Shown here: positions 24,475 to 33,093 of the stretch, one piece after another
How the letters are laid out: each line of letters begins with the position of its first letter
Position numbering within the stretch: the stretch's first letter is position 1
Assembly (NCBI RefSeq): GCF_017352135.1
Contig: NZ_CP071455.1
Coordinates: forward strand, 124,001 to 188,000
Length of the DNA stretch: 64,000 nt
Reading direction: 5' to 3'
DNA from: Rhizobium lentis
Lineage (GTDB): Bacteria; Pseudomonadota; Alphaproteobacteria; Rhizobiales; Rhizobiaceae
The notes under the pieces: generated by a model
Database searches by the model: none
The model's input: the letters and a program-made list of their open reading frames with translations, nothing else
What the model was told of the DNA's origin: nothing
Made by a program: the position numbers and the translations under genes

Positions 24475-25472
24475 GGGCTATCCTCCGCGAACGCTGCACC
24501 CTCGCCGTTAATCACCCGGCGGTGCTGTTCCATGTCGACATTTCGCCCGGAAAGGATCGCAACGACCGGACTTGCAGAGCGGATCTTTCCCGCCAGCAGC
24601 GCTGCTATTCCGACCGCTCCCGCGCCCTCGACGATCTCATCTTCGCGGGCATAGGCATGGCGCATGCCGGCGGCGATCTCCGCCTCCGTCAACAGCAGGA
24701 CGTCGTCGAGAAGCGCGCGGCACATGGCGAAAGTCACCTGATTGTCGGGGCCGATGCCGCCGCCGAGCGAGTCGGCAAGGCTGCTCACCTCCTCGACCTG
24801 CACCGGCCGTCCAGCATCGAGGCTCGCTTTCATCGCCGCGCCCCGTTCCATTGTCAGGCCGATCACTTTCGTCTTCGGATTGACGCCCTTGATCGCCGCG
24901 GCGACGCCCGCGGCAAGGCCGCCGCCCGAGAGCGGCACCAGAACCGTAGCTGTCTCCGGCAATGCGTTGACGATTTCGAGCCCCAGCGTCCCCTGACCGG
25001 CCACGACAGCGGGATGATCAAAAGGCGGGACCATTACCAGCCCTTCTTCGCGCACCAGCCGGTCAACTTCCCCCTGCGCCTCGTCCTGTGACCGACCGAC
25101 GATGCGCACATCGGCGCCGAGTCGGCGGATTTCCAAAACCTTGTTCTCCGGCACCAGCCGCGACATGCAGATCGTCGCGACCATGCCTTGTGCCTTCGCT
25201 GCGTAGGCAAGCGCCCGGCCGTGATTGCCCGTCGAGGCGGCGACGACGCCGCGCGCGCGTTCCGCCGGCGACAATGACACTACCGCATTGGTTGCCCCGC
25301 GAAGCTTGAAACTGCCCGTCGTCTGATGATGTTCGAGCTTCAGCCAGACCGGAACACCGGCGATCTCGCCGAGTGATGCCGACGGCACCATCGGTGTTTC
25401 GGCAATGCGGCCGGCGATCCGATGCGCCGCAGCGCGGATATCCTCCAACGAAACCGGCAAGGCGCCTTCCAT
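24471..25472 (-). CDS. eutB: Hydroxyectoine utilization dehydratase EutB (threonine dehydratase-like)
   Basis: A 333-residue PLP enzyme of the serine/threonine dehydratase (fold II) family. The PLP lysine is in LEHHQTTGSFKLRGATNAVV (SFKLRG), the tetraglycine-like phosphate cup is PLSGGGLAAGVAAAI, and VVAASTGNHGRALAYAAKAQ is the Asn loop. EutB is proposed to dehydrate a hydroxyectoine-derived intermediate. ATG at 25472 (MEGALPVSLED) follows GAAGGGTGAGAGC and lies 4 bp past the eutA stop; a further upstream ATG at 25490 would overlap eutA. Neighbours are eutA and eutC. Confidence 0.92.
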   Translation of the reverse strand: MEGALPVSLEDIRAAAHRIAGRIAETPMVPSASLGEIAGVPVWLKLEHHQTTGSFKLRGATNAVVSLSPAERARGVVAASTGNHGRALAYAAKAQGMVATICMSRLVPENKVLEIRRLGADVRIVGRSQDEAQGEVDRLVREEGLVMVPPFDHPAVVAGQGTLGLEIVNALPETATVLVPLSGGGLAAGVAAAIKGVNPKTKVIGLTMERGAAMKASLDAGRPVQVEEVSSLADSLGGGIGPDNQVTFAMCRALLDDVLLLTEAEIAAGMRHAYAREDEIVEGAGAVGIAALLAGKIRSASPVVAILSGRNVDMEQHRRVINGEGAAFAEDSP

Positions 25473-25476
25473 GCTC

Positions 25477-26256
25477 TCACCCTTCCCCATAGGGCCTGGT
25501 CATCAGCTGACCGAGCTCGGGCCGCGCCTGATCGTCGCCGCAAAGCCTGAGGCACGCCCAGGCGGTCGCGAGATTGCTGGTCACCACCGGCTTGCCGGTC
25601 TCCGCTTCGATACGGGCAGCGACCTGGGCGGCGCGCACGGCGGTGCAGGAGATGAACAGCGCATCGGATTGCGGCGCCAGTGCCTGCCGCGCGAAGGCTG
25701 CGATTTCATCCAATGCGATCCGCGCCATCTCGCGGTCGTCGCTGAGGCCGAGGCAGGTGAAGCGGTCGATCGCAAAGCCGAGTCGCGTGAAATAGTCCGC
25801 CATCGGCCGACTGGTTTCGATCGTATAGGGCGTCAGCACGGAAATCTGCCTGGCGCCGAGTACCTTCAGGGCTCTTACCGCCGCCGCCGTCGGCGTCACC
25901 ACGCAAGCGCCCGGTTTGGCCGCATGGATCGCCGCTTCGATTTTGCCGTCGCCGATGACGACCGAGGCCGAGGTGCAGGAATACATGACGACATCCAACG
26001 CCTCATCCGGCAGAATGAGCCCAGCGCCCTGCGTCAGCGATGGCTGCATCTCCAGGAGATTTTCCGGTGTCACCGGATTGGCGTAATGGATGCGGCCGAC
26101 ATAGACGCCGATGCGGTCGCTGGCGACCATGCGCCGGAAATCGGCTTCCGTCGTGTGGTCGGTGGCAAGAATGACGAGGCCGATGCGCTTTTCCAGCGGC
26201 CGGTCATCCAGCCGTGGCAGTCGGCCGGCGGGAATGATCTCGATCGATGCCGTCAT
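25477..26256 (-). CDS. eutA: Ectoine utilization protein EutA (Asp/Glu racemase/arylmalonate decarboxylase fold)
   Basis: A 259-residue protein of the aspartate/glutamate racemase-like superfamily (maleate isomerase/AMDase group). The catalytic Cys pair is visible: DVVMYSCTSASVVIGD and SDALFISCTAVRAAQVAARI. RIHYANPVTPENLLEMQPSL and the PTAAAVRALKVLGARQISVL TPYT region agree with EutA. ATG at 26256 lies one base after the ehuD stop (TGA-C-ATG), so translation is coupled. It is thought to act early on hydroxyectoine together with EutB and EutC; its reaction is inferred from homologous operons. Confidence 0.9.
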   Translation of the reverse strand: MTASIEIIPAGRLPRLDDRPLEKRIGLVILATDHTTEADFRRMVASDRIGVYVGRIHYANPVTPENLLEMQPSLTQGAGLILPDEALDVVMYSCTSASVVIGDGKIEAAIHAAKPGACVVTPTAAAVRALKVLGARQISVLTPYTIETSRPMADYFTRLGFAIDRFTCLGLSDDREMARIALDEIAAFARQALAPQSDALFISCTAVRAAQVAARIEAETGKPVVTSNLATAWACLRLCGDDQARPELGQLMTRPYGEG

Positions 26257-26257
26257 G

Positions 26258-26917
26258 TCAGTCGTCCACCCTGGCATAGCGCTCCTCGAGCCAGCGCAAT
26301 CCGACAACCGATATCAAGCTGATGACGAGGAAGAAGACGCCGACCAGCGTCATCGGTTCGATATAGCGATAGTTGCTGTTGGCGATGCTCTTGGCCTGGT
26401 TCATCAATTCCAGCACGGTGATCGCCGACAGCAGCGGCGTCTCCTTGAACATGGCGATGAAATAATTGGCGAGCGCCGGGATCATCGGCGGGATCGCCTG
26501 CGGCAGGATTACGTGGATCCAGGCCTGGCGCGTCGTCAGATTGGTGGCCTTGGCCGCCTCCCATTGTCCGCGCGAGACGTTCTCGATGCCGGCGCGATAG
26601 ACCTCCGCCGTATAGGTCGCATAGTGAATACCGATGCCGATGACGCCGGCAACCAGCGGCGACAGCCGGACGCCGATATCCGGCAGGACGTAGAAGATGA
26701 AATAGAGCTGCACCAGCAGCGGCGTCCCGCGAATGAACTCGGAAACGAAGCCGACCGTCTTTGATAGGGCTGCGACCGATGATCGCCGCGCGATAGCGAG
26801 GAAGAGCCCGACGATCATCGCGACCGCGGCGCCGAGAACGGTGGCAAGAATGGTGATCTTGAACCCTTCGAGAAGGGTCGGCATGATGTGCCAGACGAAA
26901 TCCCAATCCCATTCCAT
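26258..26917 (-). CDS. ehuD: Ectoine/hydroxyectoine ABC transporter permease EhuD
   Basis: A 219-residue PAAT-type inner-membrane permease with about five helices. The conserved blocks are FVSEFIRGTPLLVQLYFIFY and the coupling loop IENVSRGQWEAAKATNLTTR with VILPQAIPPMIPALANYFIA. ATG at 26917 gives MEWDWDFVWHIMP. The frame is open a long way upstream because it continues through ehuC on an alternative frame, which is a shadow. It pairs with EhuC to form the channel, 5 bp after the ehuC stop. Confidence 0.93.
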   Translation of the reverse strand: MEWDWDFVWHIMPTLLEGFKITILATVLGAAVAMIVGLFLAIARRSSVAALSKTVGFVSEFIRGTPLLVQLYFIFYVLPDIGVRLSPLVAGVIGIGIHYATYTAEVYRAGIENVSRGQWEAAKATNLTTRQAWIHVILPQAIPPMIPALANYFIAMFKETPLLSAITVLELMNQAKSIANSNYRYIEPMTLVGVFFLVISLISVVGLRWLEERYARVDD

Positions 26918-26922
26918 ATTGA

Positions 26923-27588
26923 TCAGGTCCTCATGCCGTCGAGGCCGCGTGTCATCCGCCGCTCCAACAGGCGCATGCCCGCCGAGATGGCGGAGGCCAT
27001 GAGGAAATAGAGGATGAGGATCGTTGCGAAAGGCACCAGAGTATTGCCCGTCTGTGCCCGCACCACTTGCGCCTGGAAGGTCATGTCGGTCAGCGAGATC
27101 AGCGACACGACGGCCGTGCCTTTCAAAAGCTCGATCGCATTGTTGCAGAAGGTCGGCAGCATCAGGGGCAAGGCCTGCGGCAGGATGACATGGCGCATGC
27201 GTTGGTATCGCGACAGGTTCAGCGCGATGCAGGCTTCCGACTGTTCGCGCCCGACGGCCCTGACGGCGCCACGCACCACTTCTGCGCCGTAGGCGCCGAC
27301 ATTCAGGCCGAGCGCCAGCACGCCCGCCTGCAGCGGCGTCAGCGTCAATCCCGCGAAGGGCAGGACGAAATAGACCCAGAAGAGCTGGACGAAGATCGAG
27401 GTGCCGCGAAAGAATTCGATATAAGCGGTCGCCAGAGCCCGGAGCGCAAAGAAGCGCGACAGGCGGCCGAGGCCTGCGACGAAGGCCATGACGAGGGCCA
27501 GCGCCGAGCCCATGATCGTCAGTTCGAGCGTCACCAGGGCGCCCTGAAGGATCAGTGTCAGATAGCCGGACCATACCGACATCGGCAA
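26923..27588 (-). CDS. ehuC: Ectoine/hydroxyectoine ABC transporter permease EhuC
   Basis: A 221-residue PAAT-type permease. Typical blocks are YIEFFRGTSIFVQLFWVYFV and the coupling loop VRAVGREQSEACIALNLSRY, then RHVILPQALPLMLPTFCNNA. VGREQSEA in place of the common PKGQxEA is a known variant in EhuC. The gene follows ehuB by about 70 bp and precedes ehuD directly. Confidence 0.93.
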   Translation of the reverse strand: MPMSVWSGYLTLILQGALVTLELTIMGSALALVMAFVAGLGRLSRFFALRALATAYIEFFRGTSIFVQLFWVYFVLPFAGLTLTPLQAGVLALGLNVGAYGAEVVRGAVRAVGREQSEACIALNLSRYQRMRHVILPQALPLMLPTFCNNAIELLKGTAVVSLISLTDMTFQAQVVRAQTGNTLVPFATILILYFLMASAISAGMRLLERRMTRGLDGMRT

Positions 27589-27660
27589 CTCACTTCTCTG
27601 GAGGTCGTGCTAGGGACAAACCGGCCATGACAGGACACATGGCCGGCTGCCCACTTCCGT

Positions 27661-28503
27661 TTACTTGGCTGCGGCGCAGAGCTTTTCGCGGCTCGTCGAC
27701 ATCGCCGCCTTGGCCGAAAAGCCATAGGGCTCGATGATCTTGGCGAATTCGCCCGATTCCTTCAGCTTCTTCAGCTCGACGTCGAAGGCATCGCGAAGCG
27801 CAACATCCTGTTTGCGGAAGGCCGCGCCATCGCAATAGACGGGTGCGTTGACGACCGGAGCGACGGTTTCCAAATTCGGGTCGTTCGCCTTGGCCAACAG
27901 GTCATGGATCGACAAAACCGGCAGCGAATAGACGTCGATGCGGCCGTCCTGCAGCATCTTGATGCCGCTCTGCCCATCCGGAACGACAATGACGCGGTCA
28001 CGCGGCACGCCTGCTTCCAGCGCCAGCTTCTCCTCCGTGCCACCGCCCGGCGCGCCGATCTTGGCGTTGGGGTTGTCGGCGATATCCTTGTAGCTCGTCA
28101 GTTTCAACGGGTTGCCCTTCTTGAGAGCAAAGGCTTCGGCGTCGCACAGAATCGGCTCCGAATAGGCGACGGCATTGCATCGTTCGGGCTTCATGAAGAG
28201 ACCTGCCGTGATCGCATCGTGACGGCCGGCCTGCAGGCCGGGAATCATCGCGCCGTATTCGGAGATCGAGGCGACCACTTCCTTGACACCGAGCTTTTCG
28301 AAGATCACGCGCGCCACATCGGGCGCGGCGCCTGAAACCTTGCCATCGGCCCCGACGGCCGTGAACGGCGGCTCGTTGGCAATTGCGATACGGGCAAAAC
28401 CCTGTTCCTTCAGTTGCTCGAGCTTGTCATCAGCGGCCGAAGCCTGGCCGGCCGCCAGCAGCACCGACAGGCCGACGGCGCTCAAAAGATATCCTGCTTT
28501 CAT
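27661..28503 (-). CDS. ehuB: Ectoine/hydroxyectoine-binding periplasmic protein EhuB
   Basis: A 280-residue family-3 solute-binding protein. A signal peptide of about 23 residues ends AGQASAADDK. Mature sequence: GFARIAIANEPPFTAVGADG, then SGAAPDVARVIFEKLGVKEV, SEYGAMIPGLQAGRHDAITA and GLFMKPERCNAVAYSEPILC. Aromatic and acidic residues in the PPFT and ERC blocks line the ectoine pocket in the S. meliloti protein, and two cysteines (PERC and ILCD) may form the known disulfide. ATG at 28503 follows an AGGAGTTGG site; a TTG a few codons upstream is not needed. EhuB binds ectoines with high affinity and also serves as an inducible osmolyte scavenger. Confidence 0.93.
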   Translation of the reverse strand: MKAGYLLSAVGLSVLLAAGQASAADDKLEQLKEQGFARIAIANEPPFTAVGADGKVSGAAPDVARVIFEKLGVKEVVASISEYGAMIPGLQAGRHDAITAGLFMKPERCNAVAYSEPILCDAEAFALKKGNPLKLTSYKDIADNPNAKIGAPGGGTEEKLALEAGVPRDRVIVVPDGQSGIKMLQDGRIDVYSLPVLSIHDLLAKANDPNLETVAPVVNAPVYCDGAAFRKQDVALRDAFDVELKKLKESGEFAKIIEPYGFSAKAAMSTSREKLCAAAK

Positions 28504-28559
28504 CGTTCCCAACTCCTCTGACTTTCCTTGCGTTTTGTTTTTGCGGGCGATCTCTGATG

Positions 28560-29345
28560 TCAGACGCGGTGCCCTGCCGCGATGATCTTGCGCAGGAAGG
28601 TCTGCGTCCTCTCCTGCGTCGGATTGCGAAAAATGTCGCCGGGCTTGCCTTCCTCAACGATCCTGCCGCGATCGAAAAACAGCACGCGATCGGCGAAGTC
28701 ATGGGCGAAGCCCATTTCGTGGGTGACGAGAAGCATCGTCATGTCGGTCTCGGAGGCGAGGCGGCGCATGACGTTCAGCACCTCCTCGACCAGCTCCGGG
28801 TCGAGCGCCGAGGTCACCTCGTCGAAAAGCATGATCTTCGGCGACAACGCCAGCGCCCGGGCGATGGCGACGCGCTGCTTCTGGCCGCCGGAAAGCTGTG
28901 CCGGGACGCTGCGGGCCTTATCGGCCAGGCCGACCATGTCGAGAAGTTCCATTGCCCGCTTTTCGGCTTCGGGCCGCTTGACGCCCTTGGTCAGCATCGG
29001 CGCCAAAGTCACATTGTCGAGCACACATTTGTGCGGGAACAGGTTGAAGTGCTGAAAGACCATGCCGATCTTCTCGCGCATCCGATGCAAATGGCGTTCA
29101 TCGGCCGCCACCAGCCCGCCGCCGTTCGGCATGTGGTAGAGCTGTTCGCCATCCACCTCAATATGGCCGCCGCTGATCGTCTCGAGGGTCATCAGGATGC
29201 GCAGGATCGTCGTCTTACCGGAGCCGGACGGCCCGATCAGCGCCAGTTTCTCGCCCGGCATGACATTCATCGACAGGCCGTCGAGCACGGTCAGCGGGCC
29301 GTATCTCTTGACGATGTTGTCGATGCGGATGATGGGCGCAGGCAT
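28560..29345 (-). CDS. ehuA: Ectoine/hydroxyectoine ABC transporter ATP-binding protein EhuA
   Basis: A 261-residue ABC ATPase of the PAAT class: Walker A GPSGSGKTTILRILMTLE, Q-loop FQHFNLFPHKCVLDNVTLAP, signature [20 protein letters not shown], Walker [14 protein letters not shown] and VTHEMGFAHDF. The DGEQLYHMPNGGGLVAADER insertion is characteristic of EhuA. It is the first gene of the long ehuABCD-eutABCDE operon; upstream lies a 120-bp interval with direct repeats near 29401-29434 that probably carries the promoter and EnuR sites. Confidence 0.94.
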   Translation of the reverse strand: MPAPIIRIDNIVKRYGPLTVLDGLSMNVMPGEKLALIGPSGSGKTTILRILMTLETISGGHIEVDGEQLYHMPNGGGLVAADERHLHRMREKIGMVFQHFNLFPHKCVLDNVTLAPMLTKGVKRPEAEKRAMELLDMVGLADKARSVPAQLSGGQKQRVAIARALALSPKIMLFDEVTSALDPELVEEVLNVMRRLASETDMTMLLVTHEMGFAHDFADRVLFFDRGRIVEEGKPGDIFRNPTQERTQTFLRKIIAAGHRV

Positions 29346-29400
29346 TCATGTCTCTCCCTTTTGAGACAAGCAATAACCTAACGATGACGGCCCAGCAAAA

Positions 29401-29434
29401 TCATGTCAATTCGTAAAATAATATCATGACAATT
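29401..29434. promoter_or_regulatory. Direct repeats TCATGTCAATT / TCATGACAATT upstream of ehuA
   Basis: Two 11-bp copies differing at one base, at 29401-29411 and 29424-29434, 23 bp apart, 56-90 bp upstream of the ehuA start. MocR-type regulators such as EnuR typically bind paired direct repeats, so this is the best candidate EnuR operator. It lies in the most AT-rich part of the interval. Confidence 0.5.
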
Positions 29435-29467
29435 ATTCTGCATCTGCCAGCAAATGAGGCGCCGGCG

Positions 29468-30853
29468 TCAAATTGCGAGCAACAATTCTTCCGGATTTCC
29501 TTGCGCCAGTGAGGCAACGATCCCCAGCCCCGTCCGCAGCTCGCCTTCCGTCGTCGAGCCGAGCGAGATGCGCACCGCCGGCGTCCAGCCGTGATCGGCC
29601 GTGTGAAAGGATTTTCCCGGGGCGATCGCTACGCCGCGAAGCCTTGCCTGTGACACGAAACCATCCTCCGTATGGCTGCCGGAAAGCGGCAGCCATACAT
29701 GCAGACTCTGCGGGTGCGTCCGATAGGAGAGGCCGGCCAGCGTCTCCGCCGCGATCGCATGGCGCCCAACGAGGGCGCGGCGCTGCCAGTTGACCAGTTC
29801 CATCGCCGTGCCGTCACTGACCCAGCGGGTGGCGATCTCGGCCATCGCAGGTGTGGCCATCCAGCTGGAGACCAGATGCCGGTTGGCGACGGCGGCGACA
29901 TAGCGGTCGGGGGCTGCGAGATAGCCGATCCTGAGCCCGGGAACGGTGATTTTCGTGAAACTCGTGACGTAGAGCGTGCGCTCCGGCGCGAAGGCGGCGA
30001 TCGGCGGCGGGCGGTCATCGACCATTGGGCCGAGAATGTCATTTTCGATGATCGCTATGTCGTGCTTGGCGGCCACTGCGGCAAGTGCCTGCCGGCGTTC
30101 GGCGCTCATCAGGGCGGCCATGGGATTGATCACCGAAGGCTGCAGGAAAATCGCCCTGATTGGCCCTGTCCGGCAGGCCTCGTCCAGGGCTTCGGGAATC
30201 ATGCCCTCCTCGTCGATCGCCAGCCCCTCAAGGTGCAGCCCGAGATAGGTGGAAAGCGGCACCAGCGTATGATGGCTGATTGCCTCGGTCGCAATCGTGG
30301 AACCCGGCGGGGCGACGCTCATCAGCGCCACCGTCATGCCCGAGGTCGCGCCATTCGTCAGGCTGATGTTCAGCGGCGATAGGTCGAGCCCGCAGCGCGC
30401 CAGCCATTCGGTGGCAACGGAGCGATGGCGGGGAAAGACCATGTTCGGCCGAAACGACAGGGCCGAGCTTGAAGGCAAATTCTCCGAGAGCCAGCCAAAG
30501 GCCTGGCGCAGCCTTTCCAGATGGATCTGCTCGCAGACCGGTTTCAGGATCGAAAGATCGATCACCTCCCCCAGCCGCTCCGGCAGATAAGGCGGCTCTG
30601 GCTCCCGCGGGCGCGTCTGCACGAAGCTGCCGCGTCCGATCTCGCCTGATATCAGCCCGCGGCGACTCAACTCGTCATAGGCGCGGCTCACCGTCTGTAC
30701 GGAAAGATGCAGATCATCCGCCAGCTTGCGATGCGGCGGCAATTGCGTGCCGTCGGAGAGCTTGCCGTCGGTGATGGCGTTGGCGATCTGCTCGGCGAGC
30801 GAGAGATAGGCAGGCCGGCGGAGTTGCGAGGGATCGGGGCGCCAATTTGTCAT
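29468..30853 (-). CDS. enuR: EnuR, MocR/GntR-type regulator of ectoine use
   Basis: A 461-residue fusion of an N-terminal GntR winged helix (about 1-80: LSLAEQIANAITDGKLSDGT, LPPHRKLADDLHLSVQTVSRAYDELSRRG split across the two) with a fold-I aminotransferase domain. The PLP lysine is in YVTSFTKITVPGLRIGYLAA at residue 301 (codon 29951-29953), which matches the position of the equivalent lysine in known EnuR. Start ATG at 30853 gives MTNWRPDPSQL; longer readings are open but lack support. EnuR represses the ehu-eut genes until a diaminobutyrate-type inducer forms the PLP aldimine. It is encoded between the two arms of the regulon. Confidence 0.93.
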   Translation of the reverse strand: MTNWRPDPSQLRRPAYLSLAEQIANAITDGKLSDGTQLPPHRKLADDLHLSVQTVSRAYDELSRRGLISGEIGRGSFVQTRPREPEPPYLPERLGEVIDLSILKPVCEQIHLERLRQAFGWLSENLPSSSALSFRPNMVFPRHRSVATEWLARCGLDLSPLNISLTNGATSGMTVALMSVAPPGSTIATEAISHHTLVPLSTYLGLHLEGLAIDEEGMIPEALDEACRTGPIRAIFLQPSVINPMAALMSAERRQALAAVAAKHDIAIIENDILGPMVDDRPPPIAAFAPERTLYVTSFTKITVPGLRIGYLAAPDRYVAAVANRHLVSSWMATPAMAEIATRWVSDGTAMELVNWQRRALVGRHAIAAETLAGLSYRTHPQSLHVWLPLSGSHTEDGFVSQARLRGVAIAPGKSFHTADHGWTPAVRISLGSTTEGELRTGLGIVASLAQGNPEELLLAI

Positions 30854-30953
30854 GATTTCAACACTGCTGAAAATCAGTTCAATTGACAATGCCAAAATGC
30901 GCTTCCATTGTCTTTTCGCTGCGTTTGAAATGATTTCTTTCCGAAGAAGCACC
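30854..30953. promoter_or_regulatory. enuR-doeX divergent region with GACAATG inverted repeat
   Basis: The 100-bp interval contains GACAATG (30885-30891) and CATTGTC (30906-30912), an inverted pair 14 bp apart, with TTGACA immediately preceding the first arm. The core GACAAT also appears in the second of the direct repeats upstream of ehuA. This may be a second EnuR or DoeX binding site. Confidence 0.45.
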
Positions 30954-31451
30954 ATGAAGCTCGACGCCATCGACCTGCGCATTCTCGACGCCGTCCAGCG
31001 CAACGGCCGCATCACAAAGCTGGCCCTTGCCGAAAAGGCTGGCCTGTCGCCGACACCGTGCTGGCTGCGCCTGCGCAAGCTCGAAAAGGCGGGCATCATC
31101 ACCGGCTATCACGCCCGGATCGCCCCGCGGCGGATCGCGCCGGTGGCCAGCGTGATGATGGAAGTGACGCTCGCCAATCATCGCCAGGCCGATTTCGAGC
31201 GCTTCGAGCGGGCCGTTGCCGCAACTCCGCAGATCGTCGCCTGCTGGTCGGTCGGAGGCGGCGTCGATTATATTCTGAAGATCATCGCAACCGATATTGA
31301 TGCCTATCAACGGCTCGTCGACGGACTCCTCGACCGTGAACTCGGTATCGACCGCTACTTCACCTACATCGTCACCAAGACAGTGAAGGAAGATACCGTC
31401 CTCCCGCTCTCGTCCTTCGCCGCATCCGGCGAGGAACAGAGCGCCTCGTAG
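30954..31451 (+). CDS. doeX: AsnC/Lrp-type regulator of the ectoine locus (DoeX)
   Basis: A 165-residue AsnC/Lrp protein. The N-terminal helix-turn-helix is LDAIDLRILDAVQRNGRITK followed by LALAEKAGLSPTPCWLRLRK, with the C-terminal RAM-type domain (RFERAVAATPQIVACWSVGG, DYILKIIATDIDAYQRLVDG). ATG at 30954 (MKLDAID) gives the expected length; the frame is open 34 codons further. Transcribed divergently from enuR and just ahead of doeC, it corresponds to DoeX/AsnC proteins known beside ectoine catabolic genes. It likely senses an amino acid pathway intermediate. Confidence 0.9.
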   Translation: MKLDAIDLRILDAVQRNGRITKLALAEKAGLSPTPCWLRLRKLEKAGIITGYHARIAPRRIAPVASVMMEVTLANHRQADFERFERAVAATPQIVACWSVGGGVDYILKIIATDIDAYQRLVDGLLDRELGIDRYFTYIVTKTVKEDTVLPLSSFAASGEEQSAS

Positions 31452-31570
31452 ACAATCTCTCCAGGAGGCGGCCGAGCTTTAGACCGTCTGTCTCTTTGGA
31501 CCATCGGCAATGGACAATCTCTCGCCTGCTCTCATGGAAGACTTGCGTCAACACCACGAGGAGATTGGAC

Positions 31571-33067
31571 ATGACCGCCGTTTTGGCCCGCCCCGCCTAT
31601 CATGATGCGCTGTCGCGGCTTGCCGACCGTCATCTCTTGCGCGATCTCGCCTATGTCGGCGGCCGCTGGACTGCCGCAGAGACAAGCAAAAGTTTCGCCG
31701 TGACCGATCCGGCCTCATCGGCAACGCTGGCCTGGGTTGCGAGCCTCGGTGCGGAGGAAACGGCAACGGCCATCGATGCGGCATCGGAGGCGCTTGCCGC
31801 GTGGCGCGCCATGCTGCCGCAGCACCGTGCGACAATCCTGCGTAAATGGCACGCGCTGATCCTCGCCGCCAGGGAAGATCTGGCGCTGATTATGACGCTC
31901 GAACAGGGCAAGCCGCTCGCGGAGGCGCGTGGTGAGATCGATTACGCCGCCTCCTTCCTCGAGTGGTATGCCGAAGAAGGCAAGCGGCTGAACACCGAAA
32001 GCGTCACCAGCCATTTGGCCGGTGCGGAAATGATCGTCCGGCGCGAGCCGCTTGGCGTCGTCGGCGTCGTCACGCCCTGGAATTTCCCTTCCGCCATGCT
32101 CACCCGCAAGGCGGCGGCAGCACTTGCCGCAGGCTGCACGGTTGTCGCCCACCCGTCCTCGGAAACGCCGCTTTCGGCCCTCGCGCTTGCCGAGCTCGGC
32201 GAACGGGCCGGCATTCCCGCCGGCGTCTTCAATGTGGTCACCGGCCATGCCGCAACGATCGTCGGACGGATGTGCAGCGACAACCGCCTGCGCGCCATGA
32301 GCTTCACTGGTTCGACCGAGGTTGGCCGACTGATCGCCGCCCAGTGCGTGCCGACCATGAAGCGGCTGGTAATGGAACTCGGCGGCCATGCGCCGCTGGT
32401 TGTCTTCGACGATGCCGATGTCGCAAAAGCCGTCGAGATTGCTATCGGTGCCAAATTTGCCACATCCGGCCAGGACTGCCTTGCCGCCAACCGGATCTTC
32501 GTCCAGCGACGCATCGCCGATGCTTTTACCAAGGCTTTCGCCGCGCGCATTGGCGAACTGAAGGTCGGCGCAGGCGTCGAGGCTGAAAACGAGATCGGGC
32601 CGCTGATGCATGAACGCGCCGTCGCCAAGGTCGAGGACCAGGTCGCCGACGCCTTGGCCCGTGGCGCCAGACTCGTTACCGGTGGCAACCGCCACAAAGC
32701 CGGCCCGCTCTTCTATCAGCCGACGCTTTTGACGGATGTGCCGGCGAATGCGCTGATCATGCGCGAGGAGACCTTCGGGCCTGTAGCAGCGCTTGCCACC
32801 TTCGACACGGAAGAAGAGGTCGTCGCCCGTGCCAACGATACCGAGTATGGCCTCGTTGCCTATGTCGTCACCGAGAATGGCGCCCGCCAGATGCGCCTCG
32901 GCCGCGCTCTGGAATACGGGATGGTGGCGGTCAATCGCGTGAAAATCACCGGTGGCCCCATTCCATTCGGCGGCTGGAAACAGTCCGGTCTCGGCCGTGA
33001 AGGCTCCCGTCATGGGCTCGAGGCCTTCACCGAGCTCAAATATCTCTGCATCGACACTGCCGCCTGA
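31571..33067 (+). CDS. doeC: Aspartate-semialdehyde dehydrogenase of ectoine catabolism (DoeC)
   Basis: A 498-residue NAD(P)-dependent aldehyde dehydrogenase. It oxidises L-aspartate-4-semialdehyde from the DoeD step to L-aspartate. The active-site Cys303 is in ATSGQDCLAANRIFV and the general-base Glu269 in VMELGGHAPLVVFDDAD; the cofactor motif is FTGSTEVGRLIAAQ and VVTPWNFPSAMLTRKAAAAL is the conserved entry block. ATG at 31571 follows CGAGGAGATTGGAC; a longer reading from 31496 is not supported. It resembles succinate-semialdehyde dehydrogenases, so a side role in GABA use is possible. It is followed by doeD after 26 bp. Confidence 0.9.
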   Translation: MTAVLARPAYHDALSRLADRHLLRDLAYVGGRWTAAETSKSFAVTDPASSATLAWVASLGAEETATAIDAASEALAAWRAMLPQHRATILRKWHALILAAREDLALIMTLEQGKPLAEARGEIDYAASFLEWYAEEGKRLNTESVTSHLAGAEMIVRREPLGVVGVVTPWNFPSAMLTRKAAAALAAGCTVVAHPSSETPLSALALAELGERAGIPAGVFNVVTGHAATIVGRMCSDNRLRAMSFTGSTEVGRLIAAQCVPTMKRLVMELGGHAPLVVFDDADVAKAVEIAIGAKFATSGQDCLAANRIFVQRRIADAFTKAFAARIGELKVGAGVEAENEIGPLMHERAVAKVEDQVADALARGARLVTGGNRHKAGPLFYQPTLLTDVPANALIMREETFGPVAALATFDTEEEVVARANDTEYGLVAYVVTENGARQMRLGRALEYGMVAVNRVKITGGPIPFGGWKQSGLGREGSRHGLEAFTELKYLCIDTAA

Positions 33068-33093
33068 GCGCCCATTTTAGAAGAGGACAGGAC

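Noticed and set aside
26258..27574. A 438-codon frame joining ehuC and ehuD regions
   Set aside because: Its first half is an out-of-frame reading of ehuC; the two permeases are separate 219- and 221-residue genes.
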